Shown: in pieces, positions 26,719-35,986 of the stretch
Layout: every line of letters starts with the position of its first letter
How positions within the stretch are numbered: the stretch's first letter is position 1
Origin: Oceaniferula flava
GTDB lineage: Bacteria > Verrucomicrobiota > Verrucomicrobiia > Verrucomicrobiales > Akkermansiaceae
Length of the DNA: 64,000 bases
Direction: 5' to 3'
Assembly: GCF_016811075.1 (NCBI RefSeq)
Contig: NZ_JAFBGL010000005.1
Coordinates: 186,001-250,000 of the forward strand
The notes under the pieces: generated by a model
Told to the model about the DNA's origin: nothing
Seen by the model: only the letters and a program-made list of their open reading frames with translations
The model's database searches: none
Made by a program: the position numbers and the translations under genes

Positions 26719-27423
26719 ATGATCCCATCCTTTAAAAATACCTTATTTATTGCCACCGTATCAGCGGGGCTTTTTGCCTTTGCCTCGGCGGTCCAAGCTA
26801 CCGTCATCGTCTCGGACACGACTGTTGAAGGTAATTTTGGAGATGACGCTCTGTTTGCCACAGATGCTGATAATTCCATTTTTTCTTATGCTCAAAAAAC
26901 CACAGGGTCTCTTGCTCAGACGATTACGACTGGTGCACAGGGGATTGATGTCTCTGTGATTGAATTAATGTTTGAGAGCACATTGGATGCTGGGGGCGTG
27001 GATATGGATCTCACACTGCATGTGTTTGAGGTGGTGGATCCTGCAGCGGCGACACTTGTGGTGCCTGGTTCGACACTTTTGACGGAGTCCTTTACTTGGG
27101 AACTCGTGGGAGGAGACAACCATCTGATGCGTATCGCACCCTCTGGAGGAACCAGTCTGATTTTGGAAGCCAATACCAGCTATGCATTTTACATGGACGT
27201 TTCTGCGGATACCGCAGCCGACATTTTTGAATGGCACCGAAGCACAGGAGAACCAGGGCCGTATGATGGCGGGATCATGTATCAAGATGGCACACCGAAA
27301 TCAAGCGGCACCAAAGACTTGGCTCTCGCTTTGGACGGCACCTTTATTCCCGTTCCGGAGCCCAGCACCACCGGTCTTCTGGGGCTCGGAGGTTTGGCTC
27401 TATTACTGCGTCGCCGCAAGTAG
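26719..27423 (+). CDS. Exported PEP-CTERM protein
   Basis: 234 residues from the ATG at 26719; a GTG at 26683 would add 12 residues in front of the signal peptide. The signal is MIPSFKNTLFIATVSAGLFA, cleavage near VQAT. The body contains choice-of-anchor-type beta strands (VIVSDTTVEGNFGDDALF, VIELMFESTLDAGGVDMDL, NTSYAFYMDVSADTAADIFE), typical of extracellular proteins that carry PEP-CTERM tails. The end is VPEPSTTGLLGLGGLALLLR plus RRK. Function unknown. The upstream region is AT-rich and the downstream terminator repeats that of the preceding gene. Confidence 0.86.
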   Translation: MIPSFKNTLFIATVSAGLFAFASAVQATVIVSDTTVEGNFGDDALFATDADNSIFSYAQKTTGSLAQTITTGAQGIDVSVIELMFESTLDAGGVDMDLTLHVFEVVDPAAATLVVPGSTLLTESFTWELVGGDNHLMRIAPSGGTSLILEANTSYAFYMDVSADTAADIFEWHRSTGEPGPYDGGIMYQDGTPKSSGTKDLALALDGTFIPVPEPSTTGLLGLGGLALLLRRRK

Positions 27424-27450
27424 GTGGACGAGGTGATTCAACACGTTGAG

Positions 27451-27476
27451 GACGGGGCTTCGGCTCCGTCTTTTTT
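27451..27476 (+). terminator. Intrinsic terminator after PEP-CTERM gene (copy 2)
   Basis: Stem GACGGGGC/GCTCCGTC with loop TTCG (27451-27470) and a six-T run (27471-27476). It differs from the copy at 26523 by one loop base. Confidence 0.88.
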
Positions 27477-27609
27477 GTGTCACTCGGAATCAGTTAGGAG
27501 GCATGGAAACGGCCGAAGAGGATGGTTTAGTCATACTCTTTGCGAAGCATACTGGATATTCCTTGTTTAAGTCGAGTTATACGCTTAAGTAGAATCATCT
27601 TCATACGCA

Positions 27610-28689
27610 ATGGGCTTACTGATATTTTACGTTCTTCTGGCACTGGGTGTGTCGTTTTTGTGCTCCATCTTGGAAGCGGTTCTGCTCTCGATTACACCGG
27701 GATTCGTGCAGCACGAGCTATCCTCGAATAAAAAATATGCCGGGTATCTGGCGAAGATGAAGCAGGAGGTGGATGAGCCATTGTCTGCGATTCTAACGCT
27801 GAACACGATCGCCCACACGATGGGTGCCGCGGGTGCGGGTGCTCAGTGGAAAGCCCACTATGGTGATACCGGGGAGGCGATTTTTGCCGGGGGGCTTACC
27901 TTGTTGGTGCTGATTTTGTCCGAGATTATCCCCAAGACATTGGGGGCGAAGTTCTGGCGTGCGCTGGCAGGGCCTACGACCTATGTTTTGAGGGTGATGG
28001 TTTGGATCCTCACCTATCTACCGCCTTGGCCACTACCCGTCTTGAGAATGCTCACCAGACTTCTGGGTGGGCATCATGAAGGCCACGCTGTGAGTCGTGC
28101 CGAACTGGTGGCGATGGCTGAGATTGGTTCTCAGACAGGAGAGCTGGAAGATGAAGAAAGCCGCATTTTACAGAACTTGCTGATGTTCAAATCCACTCAA
28201 GTTAGGGATATCATGACCCCTCGAACGGTGGTGTATGCCCTGCGTGAGAATACCACGGTGGATGATTTCCTTGCCGAAGCCATGCCCAAGCCGTTTTCAC
28301 GGGTGCCCGTTTTTGGAAAAGACCGTGATCACATTTCGGGCTTCGTCCTGAAGAGCGATGTGATGTCGGCAAAGTTACGTGGTGAAGGTAAGGGCGAGAC
28401 ACTGGTGAACTTCATCCGCGAAATTAAAGCAGTGTCAGGAAACCATTCCATTTATCATACATTTAAGATGATGACTCAGGAGAAACAGCACCTCATGCTG
28501 GTGGTGGATGAGTTTGGTGGCATGGATGGTCTGGTCACCATGGAGGATGTCGTGGAGACCTTGCTGGGAATGGAAATCATGGACGAAGCCGATCGTAATG
28601 AAGACATGCAGGTGCTGGCCAGAGCCCTGTGGGCGAAACGAGCCAAGGCAATGGGGCTGAATGTCGAGCCCCAGGACGTGGCTGAGTAA
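27610..28689 (+). CDS. CNNM-domain transporter with tandem CBS domains (CorB/HlyC-related)
   Basis: 359 residues. The CNNM (DUF21) transmembrane domain covers about residues 1-175, with helices at 1-25 (LLIFYVLLALGVSFLCSIL), 60-80, 92-115 and 120-145. It contains the conserved ILTLNTIAHTMGAAGAGAQ and ILSEIIPKTLGAKFW motifs. Two CBS repeats follow (about 195-320; DIMTPRTVVYAL, LVVDEFGGMDGLVTMEDVVE). It stops shortly after the second CBS domain and lacks the C-terminal CorC_HlyC domain found in many homologues. Family members transport or regulate Mg2+ at the membrane. It is flanked by a PEP-CTERM gene and a convergent exported protein and appears to stand alone. Confidence 0.9.
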   Translation: MGLLIFYVLLALGVSFLCSILEAVLLSITPGFVQHELSSNKKYAGYLAKMKQEVDEPLSAILTLNTIAHTMGAAGAGAQWKAHYGDTGEAIFAGGLTLLVLILSEIIPKTLGAKFWRALAGPTTYVLRVMVWILTYLPPWPLPVLRMLTRLLGGHHEGHAVSRAELVAMAEIGSQTGELEDEESRILQNLLMFKSTQVRDIMTPRTVVYALRENTTVDDFLAEAMPKPFSRVPVFGKDRDHISGFVLKSDVMSAKLRGEGKGETLVNFIREIKAVSGNHSIYHTFKMMTQEKQHLMLVVDEFGGMDGLVTMEDVVETLLGMEIMDEADRNEDMQVLARALWAKRAKAMGLNVEPQDVAE

Positions 28690-28738
28690 AAAGCGCCAGG
28701 TCGAGACAGAGAACCTGCTTGCAGTCAGGTGGATTGCT

Positions 28739-28773
28739 TCTCTAGCAGATGTTTTTATAGGTGCTGCTAGAGA
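28739..28773. repeat. Inverted repeat between convergent genes
   Basis: Ten-base perfect arms, TCTCTAGCAG (28739-28748) and CTGCTAGAGA (28764-28773), enclose a T-rich 15-base loop. It lies between the ends of the CNNM gene and the convergent exported protein. It could act as a transcript 3' stem for either strand, but no T-run follows on either side, so it is not called a canonical terminator. Confidence 0.6.
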
Positions 28774-28814
28774 CCGGAGTTAGTTGCGTGCCCATCGCCG
28801 ATGGCATGGCTGAT

Positions 28815-29591
28815 TTACGGAGTGTCTCCAGCGTCGTCATCGGAAACGGGGTCGAGAAAGGTGGATGATGTGATCGTCTCTCGGTTCTCCAATAAGGTGC
28901 CGCTGATGAAGACAAAAGTCCTCATCTTGGGATGGGCGGCGCACTCGGCCTTCTGAATGATCTCCCAGGTATTTTTTTTTTTCCCTTCCATGGCGACTTG
29001 ATAGGCCACGGAGTTGAAGGCCATGGCTTTCCATTTGATGGTGCCGGTTTCACCGACCGGCAACTTGAGCGCCTCCTTGCCGGCCCGGATGGCAACGACT
29101 TTAGACGACATGTTGAATACCCGAGCGGTTTCCCTGGGGTGGATCGACTTGGAATCTTTGAATGAGCGACCGCGGATTTTTTTCTTTTCCAAATCATCGG
29201 GGATGACGAGAAGGACGATCGCCTTGGCCCCTTTTACCAAGGAAATGGAACCGACGTGGCGGTAGGAGGTTTTCTTCTGATCGGAGCCGCTGACAGGAGT
29301 TTCGATCTGCTGATAGAGTGCGAGGGCCTCGCCTTTGGGCATGGGCATGCTGGAGGAGAGTGATCCGATACCGATGTCGAGCTGAGCTTTCTTGCCCTTG
29401 TGTTCGTAAAAAATCGAACCTAACTCATCGGCAACCTCTCCCTCGCGGAAGGCGATCACACGCATGGTGTTGCGAGAACTGCCGGTGTAGGCCTCATCGT
29501 TGGGTTGGGTATTAACGTCTTGAGCGGTTGCCAAGTTTACGGCGGCGATCGTGCAGCTGACGAACAGCAGGTGGAAGAGTGGTTTTTTCAT
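28815..29591 (-). CDS. Exported protein of unknown function
   Basis: 258 residues from the ATG at 29591, giving a signal peptide MKKPLFHLLFVSCTIAAVNL (cleavage near ATAQ); an upstream in-frame start would overlap the preceding gene. The mature protein is beta-rich with segments MRVIAFREGEVADELGSIFY, VGSISLVKGAKAIVLLVIPD and VFISGTLLENRETI, and a Lys-rich EKKKIRGRSFKDSK in the middle. No family was recognised. It follows the Verru_Chthon-type gene on the same strand with a 19-base gap, so the two are probably co-transcribed and may work together at the envelope. Confidence 0.7.
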   Translation of the reverse strand: MKKPLFHLLFVSCTIAAVNLATAQDVNTQPNDEAYTGSSRNTMRVIAFREGEVADELGSIFYEHKGKKAQLDIGIGSLSSSMPMPKGEALALYQQIETPVSGSDQKKTSYRHVGSISLVKGAKAIVLLVIPDDLEKKKIRGRSFKDSKSIHPRETARVFNMSSKVVAIRAGKEALKLPVGETGTIKWKAMAFNSVAYQVAMEGKKKNTWEIIQKAECAAHPKMRTFVFISGTLLENRETITSSTFLDPVSDDDAGDTP

Positions 29592-29610
29592 AGAGGTCTG
29601 AGACGGGGTG

Positions 29611-32600
29611 TTAGAGTTCTTCTTTGGATAGCCAACGGAATGAGACGATTTCAAAACGGCGACCGAATTCTTTGTTAGCGTCCGAGGTTAGGTCTTGGGG
29701 CGCAGTGGAGGCATCCTCGGCAGAGTCAACGTATTCAGGTGTGCGTTGCACCACCGCTTCACACCAGGCGCGAGCGGTGACTTTGAGGGTGGATGGGTTC
29801 ACCGACTCTCCGTAGCTACGGATGACGAAGGTGTCAGCGCGAGCGGTTAGGGCAGGCCCGATGGTGGACAAAATATCTGCCTGGGTCAGGTGCTTGGGCG
29901 CCATCGCGGTGCGGGCGTTGGAGGAGTTGGGATACTCGGATGTAGGAGTGCCCATATAATGCTCGGGATCCCAGACGTTGATGAAAGCGCAGTTGTTGTT
30001 CTGCTGATTCACAAAGGCCCCGATTTGGTTCATGCTGTTGTAGGGATTGACCTGATTGCTTTCCATCTTGTCGATCGCCGCTTGCAGGGTGCCGCGGATG
30101 CCTTCATCGCTGTTATCGAGGTTCCTGTTGATGAAATCCCCCAGTGACAGGAAGGGTCCACGGAGGCGAACTTCATCGACAATTTTCGTCGCCAGTTCCG
30201 TGGCTACCGAGACCAAGCGTTCTTGGGCATCGGAAACCGATTCACTGGCTTCACCATTCTCACGAAACAGCAGCAACTCACGGTTGCCGCGATACATGTT
30301 AAAACGCTGGTTGTTAGCATTGTTACTCCACATGTTGGTTAGGCCATTGTAGTCATTGCTATTGGATGAACGAATATCGCGGGAGAAACGTGGCATCATA
30401 GCACTCAGTGGCTCGCTGCCATACATGGGGTTAGCCAGTTCACTGGGAACGTTGAGCTGATTAGTTCCTGTGAGCACGGTGCGCCAAGCCTCGATGGAAG
30501 TTGAGTTCACATTGAAGCCACCCGAGAGGAGGAGATTCGCAGCAGCTTCATCGTAGGCATCGGCATTGGACGGACTGATGGTTGAGACTTCCGGAGCGAC
30601 GCCGTCTTGTTTGTAATAAACCATGCGGGAGTTGGGCAGGGGCAGGTTGTTATCGATATCGCTCTGACTCAATGAGGTTTCGGCGGAGGAAACAAAGTAG
30701 CGATCCCAGAGGGCGCGGTTGGCATGCCAAGAGATGTCGTAAAGCGGATCCTGGTAATCGGTGGGGCTGTCGCCCGGACGGGCAACGTAGGAAGGGACGT
30801 AGTGTTGGTCGCGCGGAATGCTTACATTGGCTCCAGCATTGCCAAAGGGGTAAGTGGTGCCGAAGACGTAGGGGTTGATCTGCGCGTGCTGCAGTTGGCC
30901 GAGAGAGAGGAACATCGATGAGGAAGGAAGGATGTCCAAGAGTGGGGCATCCGCTCCACCGCTCTGGTCGCCACCTACACCGGCGAGATAATTACTCAAG
31001 CCATTCACCCCCATCATCATATTGTCTTGATTGTTCAAATCTCCGTCGGCGATGCTGCCGTGGGAAAAGGCACCACCGCGCCAGGCATCACGCTCAAGGC
31101 GGGTGCGTTTGACATAAGGAGCCGTGGGGTTTTGGTTGGCGATCCAGCGGTTCCTTTCCTGCCCCCGGGCACCACCACTATGGAACATGGCGCCCACCTT
31201 TCGCCAATCGGCGCTGAAGCCGCCACGAGCTTCCATCATCAGTTGTGTGCGCAACACGAGGTGCGCTTGGAGGCCGATCACCGAGAGCTGTCGGGCTGTG
31301 CCGTAGTAGGCTGGGAAATAGCGGTTGTAGAGGTTCATGTCCGTCAATACCTGATAGACTGGGGTATCGCTGGAAAGTCCGCTGCTTAGTCCGCCAGGGG
31401 TGGTTAGCATGACTTCCTGGCGGTCACCATTGGTCATGTTGCCGGTGTTGGGGTATGCCCCTGAAAAGGTGATGTAAGGATCGGCGCCAGTGAAGGTGAA
31501 GGTTTTGTTCGTGGCGAAGTAGCGAGTGTTGTAGCCGATCGGGGAGGAGTCCGGCGCACGAATCAAAGTGGAGGCGCCGGGTGAATAGACCGAGCCAACA
31601 TTGTCCGCCAGATAGACATGACTTTCTCCTGCAGGAATCTCGCTCCCTTTGACAGTGAAGCGAAAGTGAGAGCTGCCGCTGCTCATGGTGGCATCACCTC
31701 CAGTTAGATTAAATGACCCGACGTTGGCCCATGGGCCACTGGAGGAGGCGGAGGTATTGACGTTGATCGTATCGCCGTTGTTAGAAGAGGGGGTGTATTT
31801 GTAACCAATCTCATAATCGGCAGCGGGAATACCCACGGTGTAGGGGTTCCACAAAATGACCACTGGATAGAGCTGCACGCGCATGGTGTTCGGGCTGCCG
31901 GGGACCTCTTGCAGGCCAAGACCCATTGCGGCCATGGAAATGACCGGGCCAAAGCGGGTTTCAGTGGCTGTTTGGGGGCGGACCGAGGAGGCAATGGGTG
32001 GGGGTGTGGCATGGCCTTCGGTGAAGTTTGCCCAGCTGCGCAAGTGGCCCCAAGTCGGTAAGCCAAATTCGGAGTTGGACTCAGGGGTGAATATCGGATC
32101 GCTATCAGACGGGCCGTGGCCGCCGTAGAGAGCGGCTTTCATCTCCTTTTTCAGTCCCCCAGCGTAGCTGTCTGCCAGCACGCTCTGCGAGTATGCCGAG
32201 ACATTGTGGTAGTGCTGTTTCAAGATGTCGTTGCTTTTCATCGCCGAGGAAAGAAGCGGCAGCTGCCCAGTGGTCAGCATTTTCTGGATGTTGGCATCGT
32301 TCGGATCAAATTCGGCCCCGAGGGTTTCGCTGCCTGTGGCGTCCTTGCTGAGCATCTCGATGCCATTGCGCTGGGCGGTGATGAAGCTGTACTGTTGGCC
32401 TTCGTCGATCAGGCTGGCGGAGCTTTGCTGGCGGAAGTTTTCCCGCAGATCCACACGCGCCTTGAGGCTTTCATCGCCAGCCCAGTATGCGTAGCCACCA
32501 CGGGTCGTTCCGCTGTCGTCGGCGACGGGCACGATCGGTGCGGTGACGTAGTCGTCGGTATCGAGGGTTGAGCCACTGGACACGAGCAAGGCGGCCTTTT

Positions 32601-33129
32601 GCGAGCCGATGCTTGGGCTATCGCTTAGGGAGACTGAATCGGTTGGTTGGAAAGGTATCGCGAAAGGCGGCATGGTGATCTGTCCGAAGCTGCCGGCGGA
32701 TGTCGAGGCGGTGAAGCTGACGCCCTCATTGCCGCTGACCAACCAGTTCAGCAGCACCGGCTCGTAGGGGGAGGCTGGGATCTGCGATGGTTTCTGGGAG
32801 TAGTTGGCCACTTGGGAATTGCCATAGACACCTACCCATTTGCGGTTGGCTGCCGAGGGAAACTGCAAGTCTGCGGGAGCGGTGGCACGCTGGTCAGGAC
32901 CGAGGGTGCTCTGCAGCTGGCGGATTGCCATCATCAGGCCCAGTCGGGCGTTGGCCTTGGCCTCTTCCATATCGGATTCCGCATTGTCCGAGCGCAGTGT
33001 GATGCTGGACAGGGAAACAATGGCGAGAGCGACCAGTGCCAGCAGCACCATCACGGAAATGGTGGCAATGAGCGCAAAGCCATGGGCTGAATAAGAGGTC
33101 GAAAATGTCTTTTTCCTGAGGGTTTTCAT
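29611..33129 (-). CDS. Verru_Chthon cassette protein A-like, prepilin-type large exported protein
   Basis: 1,172 residues from the ATG at 33129; an in-frame start at 33234 would add 35 residues not fitting a prepilin leader. The N-terminus is MKTLRKKTFSTSYSAHGFAL followed by a hydrophobic helix (IATISVMVLLALVALAIVSL), that is a short basic leader, a G|F prepilin cleavage site at 17/18 and a type IV pilin-like helix. A helix rich in Ala and acidic residues follows (SDMEEAKANARLGLMMAIRQ), then a very long Ser/Asn-rich beta domain with many Tyr and Pro. This matches the large 'A' protein of the Verru_Chthon cassettes known in Verrucomicrobium and Chthoniobacter, thought to form secretion or pseudopilus-like structures. 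The partner B, C and D genes are not adjacent. Confidence 0.7.
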   Translation of the reverse strand: MKTLRKKTFSTSYSAHGFALIATISVMVLLALVALAIVSLSSITLRSDNAESDMEEAKANARLGLMMAIRQLQSTLGPDQRATAPADLQFPSAANRKWVGVYGNSQVANYSQKPSQIPASPYEPVLLNWLVSGNEGVSFTASTSAGSFGQITMPPFAIPFQPTDSVSLSDSPSIGSQKAALLVSSGSTLDTDDYVTAPIVPVADDSGTTRGGYAYWAGDESLKARVDLRENFRQQSSASLIDEGQQYSFITAQRNGIEMLSKDATGSETLGAEFDPNDANIQKMLTTGQLPLLSSAMKSNDILKQHYHNVSAYSQSVLADSYAGGLKKEMKAALYGGHGPSDSDPIFTPESNSEFGLPTWGHLRSWANFTEGHATPPPIASSVRPQTATETRFGPVISMAAMGLGLQEVPGSPNTMRVQLYPVVILWNPYTVGIPAADYEIGYKYTPSSNNGDTINVNTSASSSGPWANVGSFNLTGGDATMSSGSSHFRFTVKGSEIPAGESHVYLADNVGSVYSPGASTLIRAPDSSPIGYNTRYFATNKTFTFTGADPYITFSGAYPNTGNMTNGDRQEVMLTTPGGLSSGLSSDTPVYQVLTDMNLYNRYFPAYYGTARQLSVIGLQAHLVLRTQLMMEARGGFSADWRKVGAMFHSGGARGQERNRWIANQNPTAPYVKRTRLERDAWRGGAFSHGSIADGDLNNQDNMMMGVNGLSNYLAGVGGDQSGGADAPLLDILPSSSMFLSLGQLQHAQINPYVFGTTYPFGNAGANVSIPRDQHYVPSYVARPGDSPTDYQDPLYDISWHANRALWDRYFVSSAETSLSQSDIDNNLPLPNSRMVYYKQDGVAPEVSTISPSNADAYDEAAANLLLSGGFNVNSTSIEAWRTVLTGTNQLNVPSELANPMYGSEPLSAMMPRFSRDIRSSNSNDYNGLTNMWSNNANNQRFNMYRGNRELLLFRENGEASESVSDAQERLVSVATELATKIVDEVRLRGPFLSLGDFINRNLDNSDEGIRGTLQAAIDKMESNQVNPYNSMNQIGAFVNQQNNNCAFINVWDPEHYMGTPTSEYPNSSNARTAMAPKHLTQADILSTIGPALTARADTFVIRSYGESVNPSTLKVTARAWCEAVVQRTPEYVDSAEDASTAPQDLTSDANKEFGRRFEIVSFRWLSKEEL

Positions 33130-33462
33130 CAGTTTATAACAAATTTTAGAGATTGAAGTCGTGTGTGGAATATCTCGGACAGTGAAAAAAACGAATGATC
33201 GAGGTTCATATAAAGTATGACAATGCATATACATTGTCCATCTAATAGACCTGTCCTAATGCGTCAAAAAAATTTTCATTTACCCCCTGTTGAGCCATTT
33301 CTGGCTGTCGTGGCATGCGAAAATCATCGCGTGATTTAATCAAAACTTAACAATTTCCAGAGCTTTCCTCATCAGAGATTAACAACAGATTGCTTGATTC
33401 GAGGCACCGAGGAGCGATGCTTTTATGCGTATCTCTCGAAAACCTCATCACTCAACGTCATC
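33130..33462. promoter_or_regulatory. Divergent intergenic region with a perfect 20-base dyad
   Basis: These 333 bases separate the Verru_Chthon-type gene (minus) from the YHYH gene (plus). At 33219-33238 is a perfect dyad: arms GACAATG and CATTGTC separated by six bases (CATATA). It lies about 90-110 bases upstream of the minus-strand start. Dyads of this size are typical operator sites, so it is a candidate regulator-binding site. The rest is AT-rich without a clear -35/-10 pair or RNA structure. Confidence 0.5.
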
Positions 33463-34506
33463 ATGAAAATCAAACCATTCCATCTTATCACCGGCGCTTC
33501 TTTGGCGCTTACTGGAGGAACCCTCGCTCACGAACACCATGTGCTGGAAGGGAAGGCGAAAGACGGCATCCGTGCTGTCGACCCGTCGCTTTTCATCAAG
33601 GAGAACCTCGTCGAAGAAATCAAAACGGAAGAACGAGAGCTCTCTGACGGCAGCAAAGCGCTGTGCTACGTCATCAAAACCAAAACCCAGCCGAGTGAGC
33701 ACAGCATGGGACCTTGGAGCCCGAAAACCATCACCGACGGAAAAGAGAAGGGCGGCATCTGGTTCAAGGATGGCAAAGTCTACGATGTCACCGGCCCGTT
33801 TCTCGCCAACCTGGCGAAGTTTTACGAGGATCCGGAATGGAAAGTTTACAACGATGACGGAACGATCAAAACGACCGATACCAAGGAGGCCTTCGAGGCT
33901 GCAGCCCGGCCGTATGTGGACCCCAAATATAAGAACCACGTGGTCGAGGGAAAACCGGAATGGTATCCTGATGTGAAAACCACCTACGTCATTCCTGTCA
34001 AACCGGTATATAACAAAAACGCATCCTCATTTGGTCGTGGTCCGCTCGGCTTGGCATTCAATGGCGTCCGCTACGATCCTCCGGCACCGGTCGAGGCGAT
34101 TATCGGGTCTTACACCATCGCACCTCTGGACGATGGCGGCGGGCATTTGAACCCGCACGAGGGATACCACTATCACGAGGCAACAGGGAAAACCAAGGAG
34201 GTCCAACAGAGCGATCAGCACGCACCGATGATTGGCTACGCTCTCGATGGTTTTGCCATCTATGCCCATTTCGATGGCGAGGGGAAAGCTCCCGAGGGAT
34301 TGGACGAGTGCGGTGGTCACAGCGATGAGCTACGCGGTTATCATTATCATGTGGGTGCCCCGGGCAGTAATCAGATCATCAAGGCCTTTCGTGGCACTGC
34401 AGGCACCGTGAGTGTGGAAGGTGTCATGGCCGATCAGCATCCGCCGCGTGGTGGTCAGGGGCACCCCAGAGGACCTCGACCCGATGGACCTCCTCCGGGT
34501 CGTTAG
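33463..34506 (+). CDS. Exported YHYH-domain protein
   Basis: 347 residues from the ATG at 33463; an upstream in-frame start at 33394 would put 23 residues before the signal peptide. The signal is MKIKPFHLITGASLALTGGT, cleavage near LAHEHH. Two YHYH motifs occur, in GYHYHEA (235-238) and GYHYHVG (293-296), with MIGYALDGFAIYAHFDGEG between. This is the PF14240 YHYH pattern, a domain presumed to bind metal through the His residues but without an established activity. The end is Pro/Gly/Arg-rich and unstructured (HPPRGGQGHPRGPRPDGPP). It is followed 92 bases later by a PhoX-type phosphatase, possibly in one unit. Confidence 0.85.
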   Translation: MKIKPFHLITGASLALTGGTLAHEHHVLEGKAKDGIRAVDPSLFIKENLVEEIKTEERELSDGSKALCYVIKTKTQPSEHSMGPWSPKTITDGKEKGGIWFKDGKVYDVTGPFLANLAKFYEDPEWKVYNDDGTIKTTDTKEAFEAAARPYVDPKYKNHVVEGKPEWYPDVKTTYVIPVKPVYNKNASSFGRGPLGLAFNGVRYDPPAPVEAIIGSYTIAPLDDGGGHLNPHEGYHYHEATGKTKEVQQSDQHAPMIGYALDGFAIYAHFDGEGKAPEGLDECGGHSDELRGYHYHVGAPGSNQIIKAFRGTAGTVSVEGVMADQHPPRGGQGHPRGPRPDGPPPGR

Positions 34507-34598
34507 GCACAAGCTTCTTTGCAGAAATTGTCACGGTGACGGTATCGTGAAGCGTGATCTCGATGGTCACTCTGGGCGCTCACCGCACCGTGATCGCT

Positions 34599-35969
34599 AT
34601 GCACCGACGCAACTTCCTCAAAACGACCTCTCTCACCGGCCTTTCCTTTCTCGGACTGAAAACCTACCTCGCTGCCGCAGAGGAGGCTCCAGTTTCCCAG
34701 CCCTTGGGCAAGCTGCTCCCGGACCCTGCAGGCATTCTTGATCTGCCTGCCGGCTTTTCCTACACTGTGCTTTCGCAAACGGGGGATCGCATGTCGGATG
34801 GCTTGCGGGTGCCGGGGATGCCCGATGGCATGGCCGCATTTGCCGGGAAAAATGGCAGGGTCGTGCTGGTGCGGAACCATGAACTGTCGATTAAGATGAA
34901 ACCGCTCGCTGCTTATGACGGTGGCCGGTTTCCTGCAGACATCGACCAGGGGCTTGCATACATGCCCGGCACGGAAACGACCGACGGTCAGCTGGGAGGA
35001 ACCACTAACGTCGTCTATAACCCGCAGACCAAGCAGGTGGAAAAACAATTCCTGTCGTTGGCCGGGACCGATCGGAATTGTGCCGGCGGGGCGATGCCTT
35101 GGGGCAGCTGGATCACCTGCGAAGAGCCGGAGGATATGACCAGTGAGATCGGGCGCAAGCATGGGTATTGCTTTGAGGTCAAGGCGACCGAGAACGTGGG
35201 CTTGCAGAAAGCCACACCGCTGAAGGCACTGGGCCGATTCTGTCACGAAGCCGTGGCGCTCGACCCTCGAAGCGGTATCCTCTATCTCACCGAGGATATC
35301 AGCGATGGCTTGCTGTATCGGTTTATCCCGGAGAAATCCAAGGACTTCAGTCGAGGGAAACTTCAGGCGATGGCAGTGGTCGGGAAACCCTCGGCGGACT
35401 TGCGGAATTATGAGGAGGCGAAGCGTCAGCTGCGTGCCGGCGAGGAACTGGCGGTGGAGTGGATCGATCTCCGTGATGTGGACACGCCCGACGACGACCT
35501 CCGGCATCGTGGTCACCGCGCTGGTGCGGCACGGATGGCGCGGGGCGAGGGGATTATTTTCACCGATGGCCAGCTGGCGATCTGCTGCACGGATGGCGGG
35601 CCGAACAAGCAGGGCCAAATTTTCAAACTCACCCCCAGCGCGCCGAGCTCGGAGAGCGGGCAGGACAGGCTGGAGTTGTTTCTCGAGCCGACAGAAAGCG
35701 ACCTGCTCACAAACGGCGACAACCTCTGTGTGGCGCCGTGGGGTGACTTGGTGATCTGCGAGGATCTGGTCGCGGAGCATGCTGAAAAAGTCCCGCATTT
35801 ACGGATCATTAGCCCGAGTGGTCAGATCAGCACCTTGGCTCGCAATGCGAAAGACCGGAGCGAGTTCGCAGGGTGTTGCTTTTCCCCTGACGGCTCCGTG
35901 TTGTTTGTCAATATGCAGGGGCTGGGGCTGACTCTTGCGATCACCGGCTTTCCACAGCGGCTGCGATGA
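34599..35969 (+). CDS. PhoX-family (DUF839) phosphatase, Tat-exported
   Basis: 456 residues from the ATG at 34599. The Tat-type signal has the twin-Arg motif HRRNFLKTTSLTGLSFLGL, with cleavage near LAAAEE. The beta-propeller sequence matches PhoX: LPAGFSYTVLSQTGDRMSDG, VRNHELS, GTDRNCAGGAMPWGSWITCE (metal-site cysteine/glutamate region), LGRFCHEAVALDP, YLTEDISDGLLYRFIP and LCVAPWGDLVICED. PhoX proteins are Ca/Fe-dependent periplasmic phosphatases that release phosphate from organic esters in marine bacteria. The start is chosen to give the twin-Arg signal; an in-frame start at 34554 would add 15 residues. The response-regulator gene converges 17 bases after its stop. Confidence 0.85.
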   Translation: MHRRNFLKTTSLTGLSFLGLKTYLAAAEEAPVSQPLGKLLPDPAGILDLPAGFSYTVLSQTGDRMSDGLRVPGMPDGMAAFAGKNGRVVLVRNHELSIKMKPLAAYDGGRFPADIDQGLAYMPGTETTDGQLGGTTNVVYNPQTKQVEKQFLSLAGTDRNCAGGAMPWGSWITCEEPEDMTSEIGRKHGYCFEVKATENVGLQKATPLKALGRFCHEAVALDPRSGILYLTEDISDGLLYRFIPEKSKDFSRGKLQAMAVVGKPSADLRNYEEAKRQLRAGEELAVEWIDLRDVDTPDDDLRHRGHRAGAARMARGEGIIFTDGQLAICCTDGGPNKQGQIFKLTPSAPSSESGQDRLELFLEPTESDLLTNGDNLCVAPWGDLVICEDLVAEHAEKVPHLRIISPSGQISTLARNAKDRSEFAGCCFSPDGSVLFVNMQGLGLTLAITGFPQRLR

Positions 35970-35986
35970 TCGCTTGGGGGCGCTGA

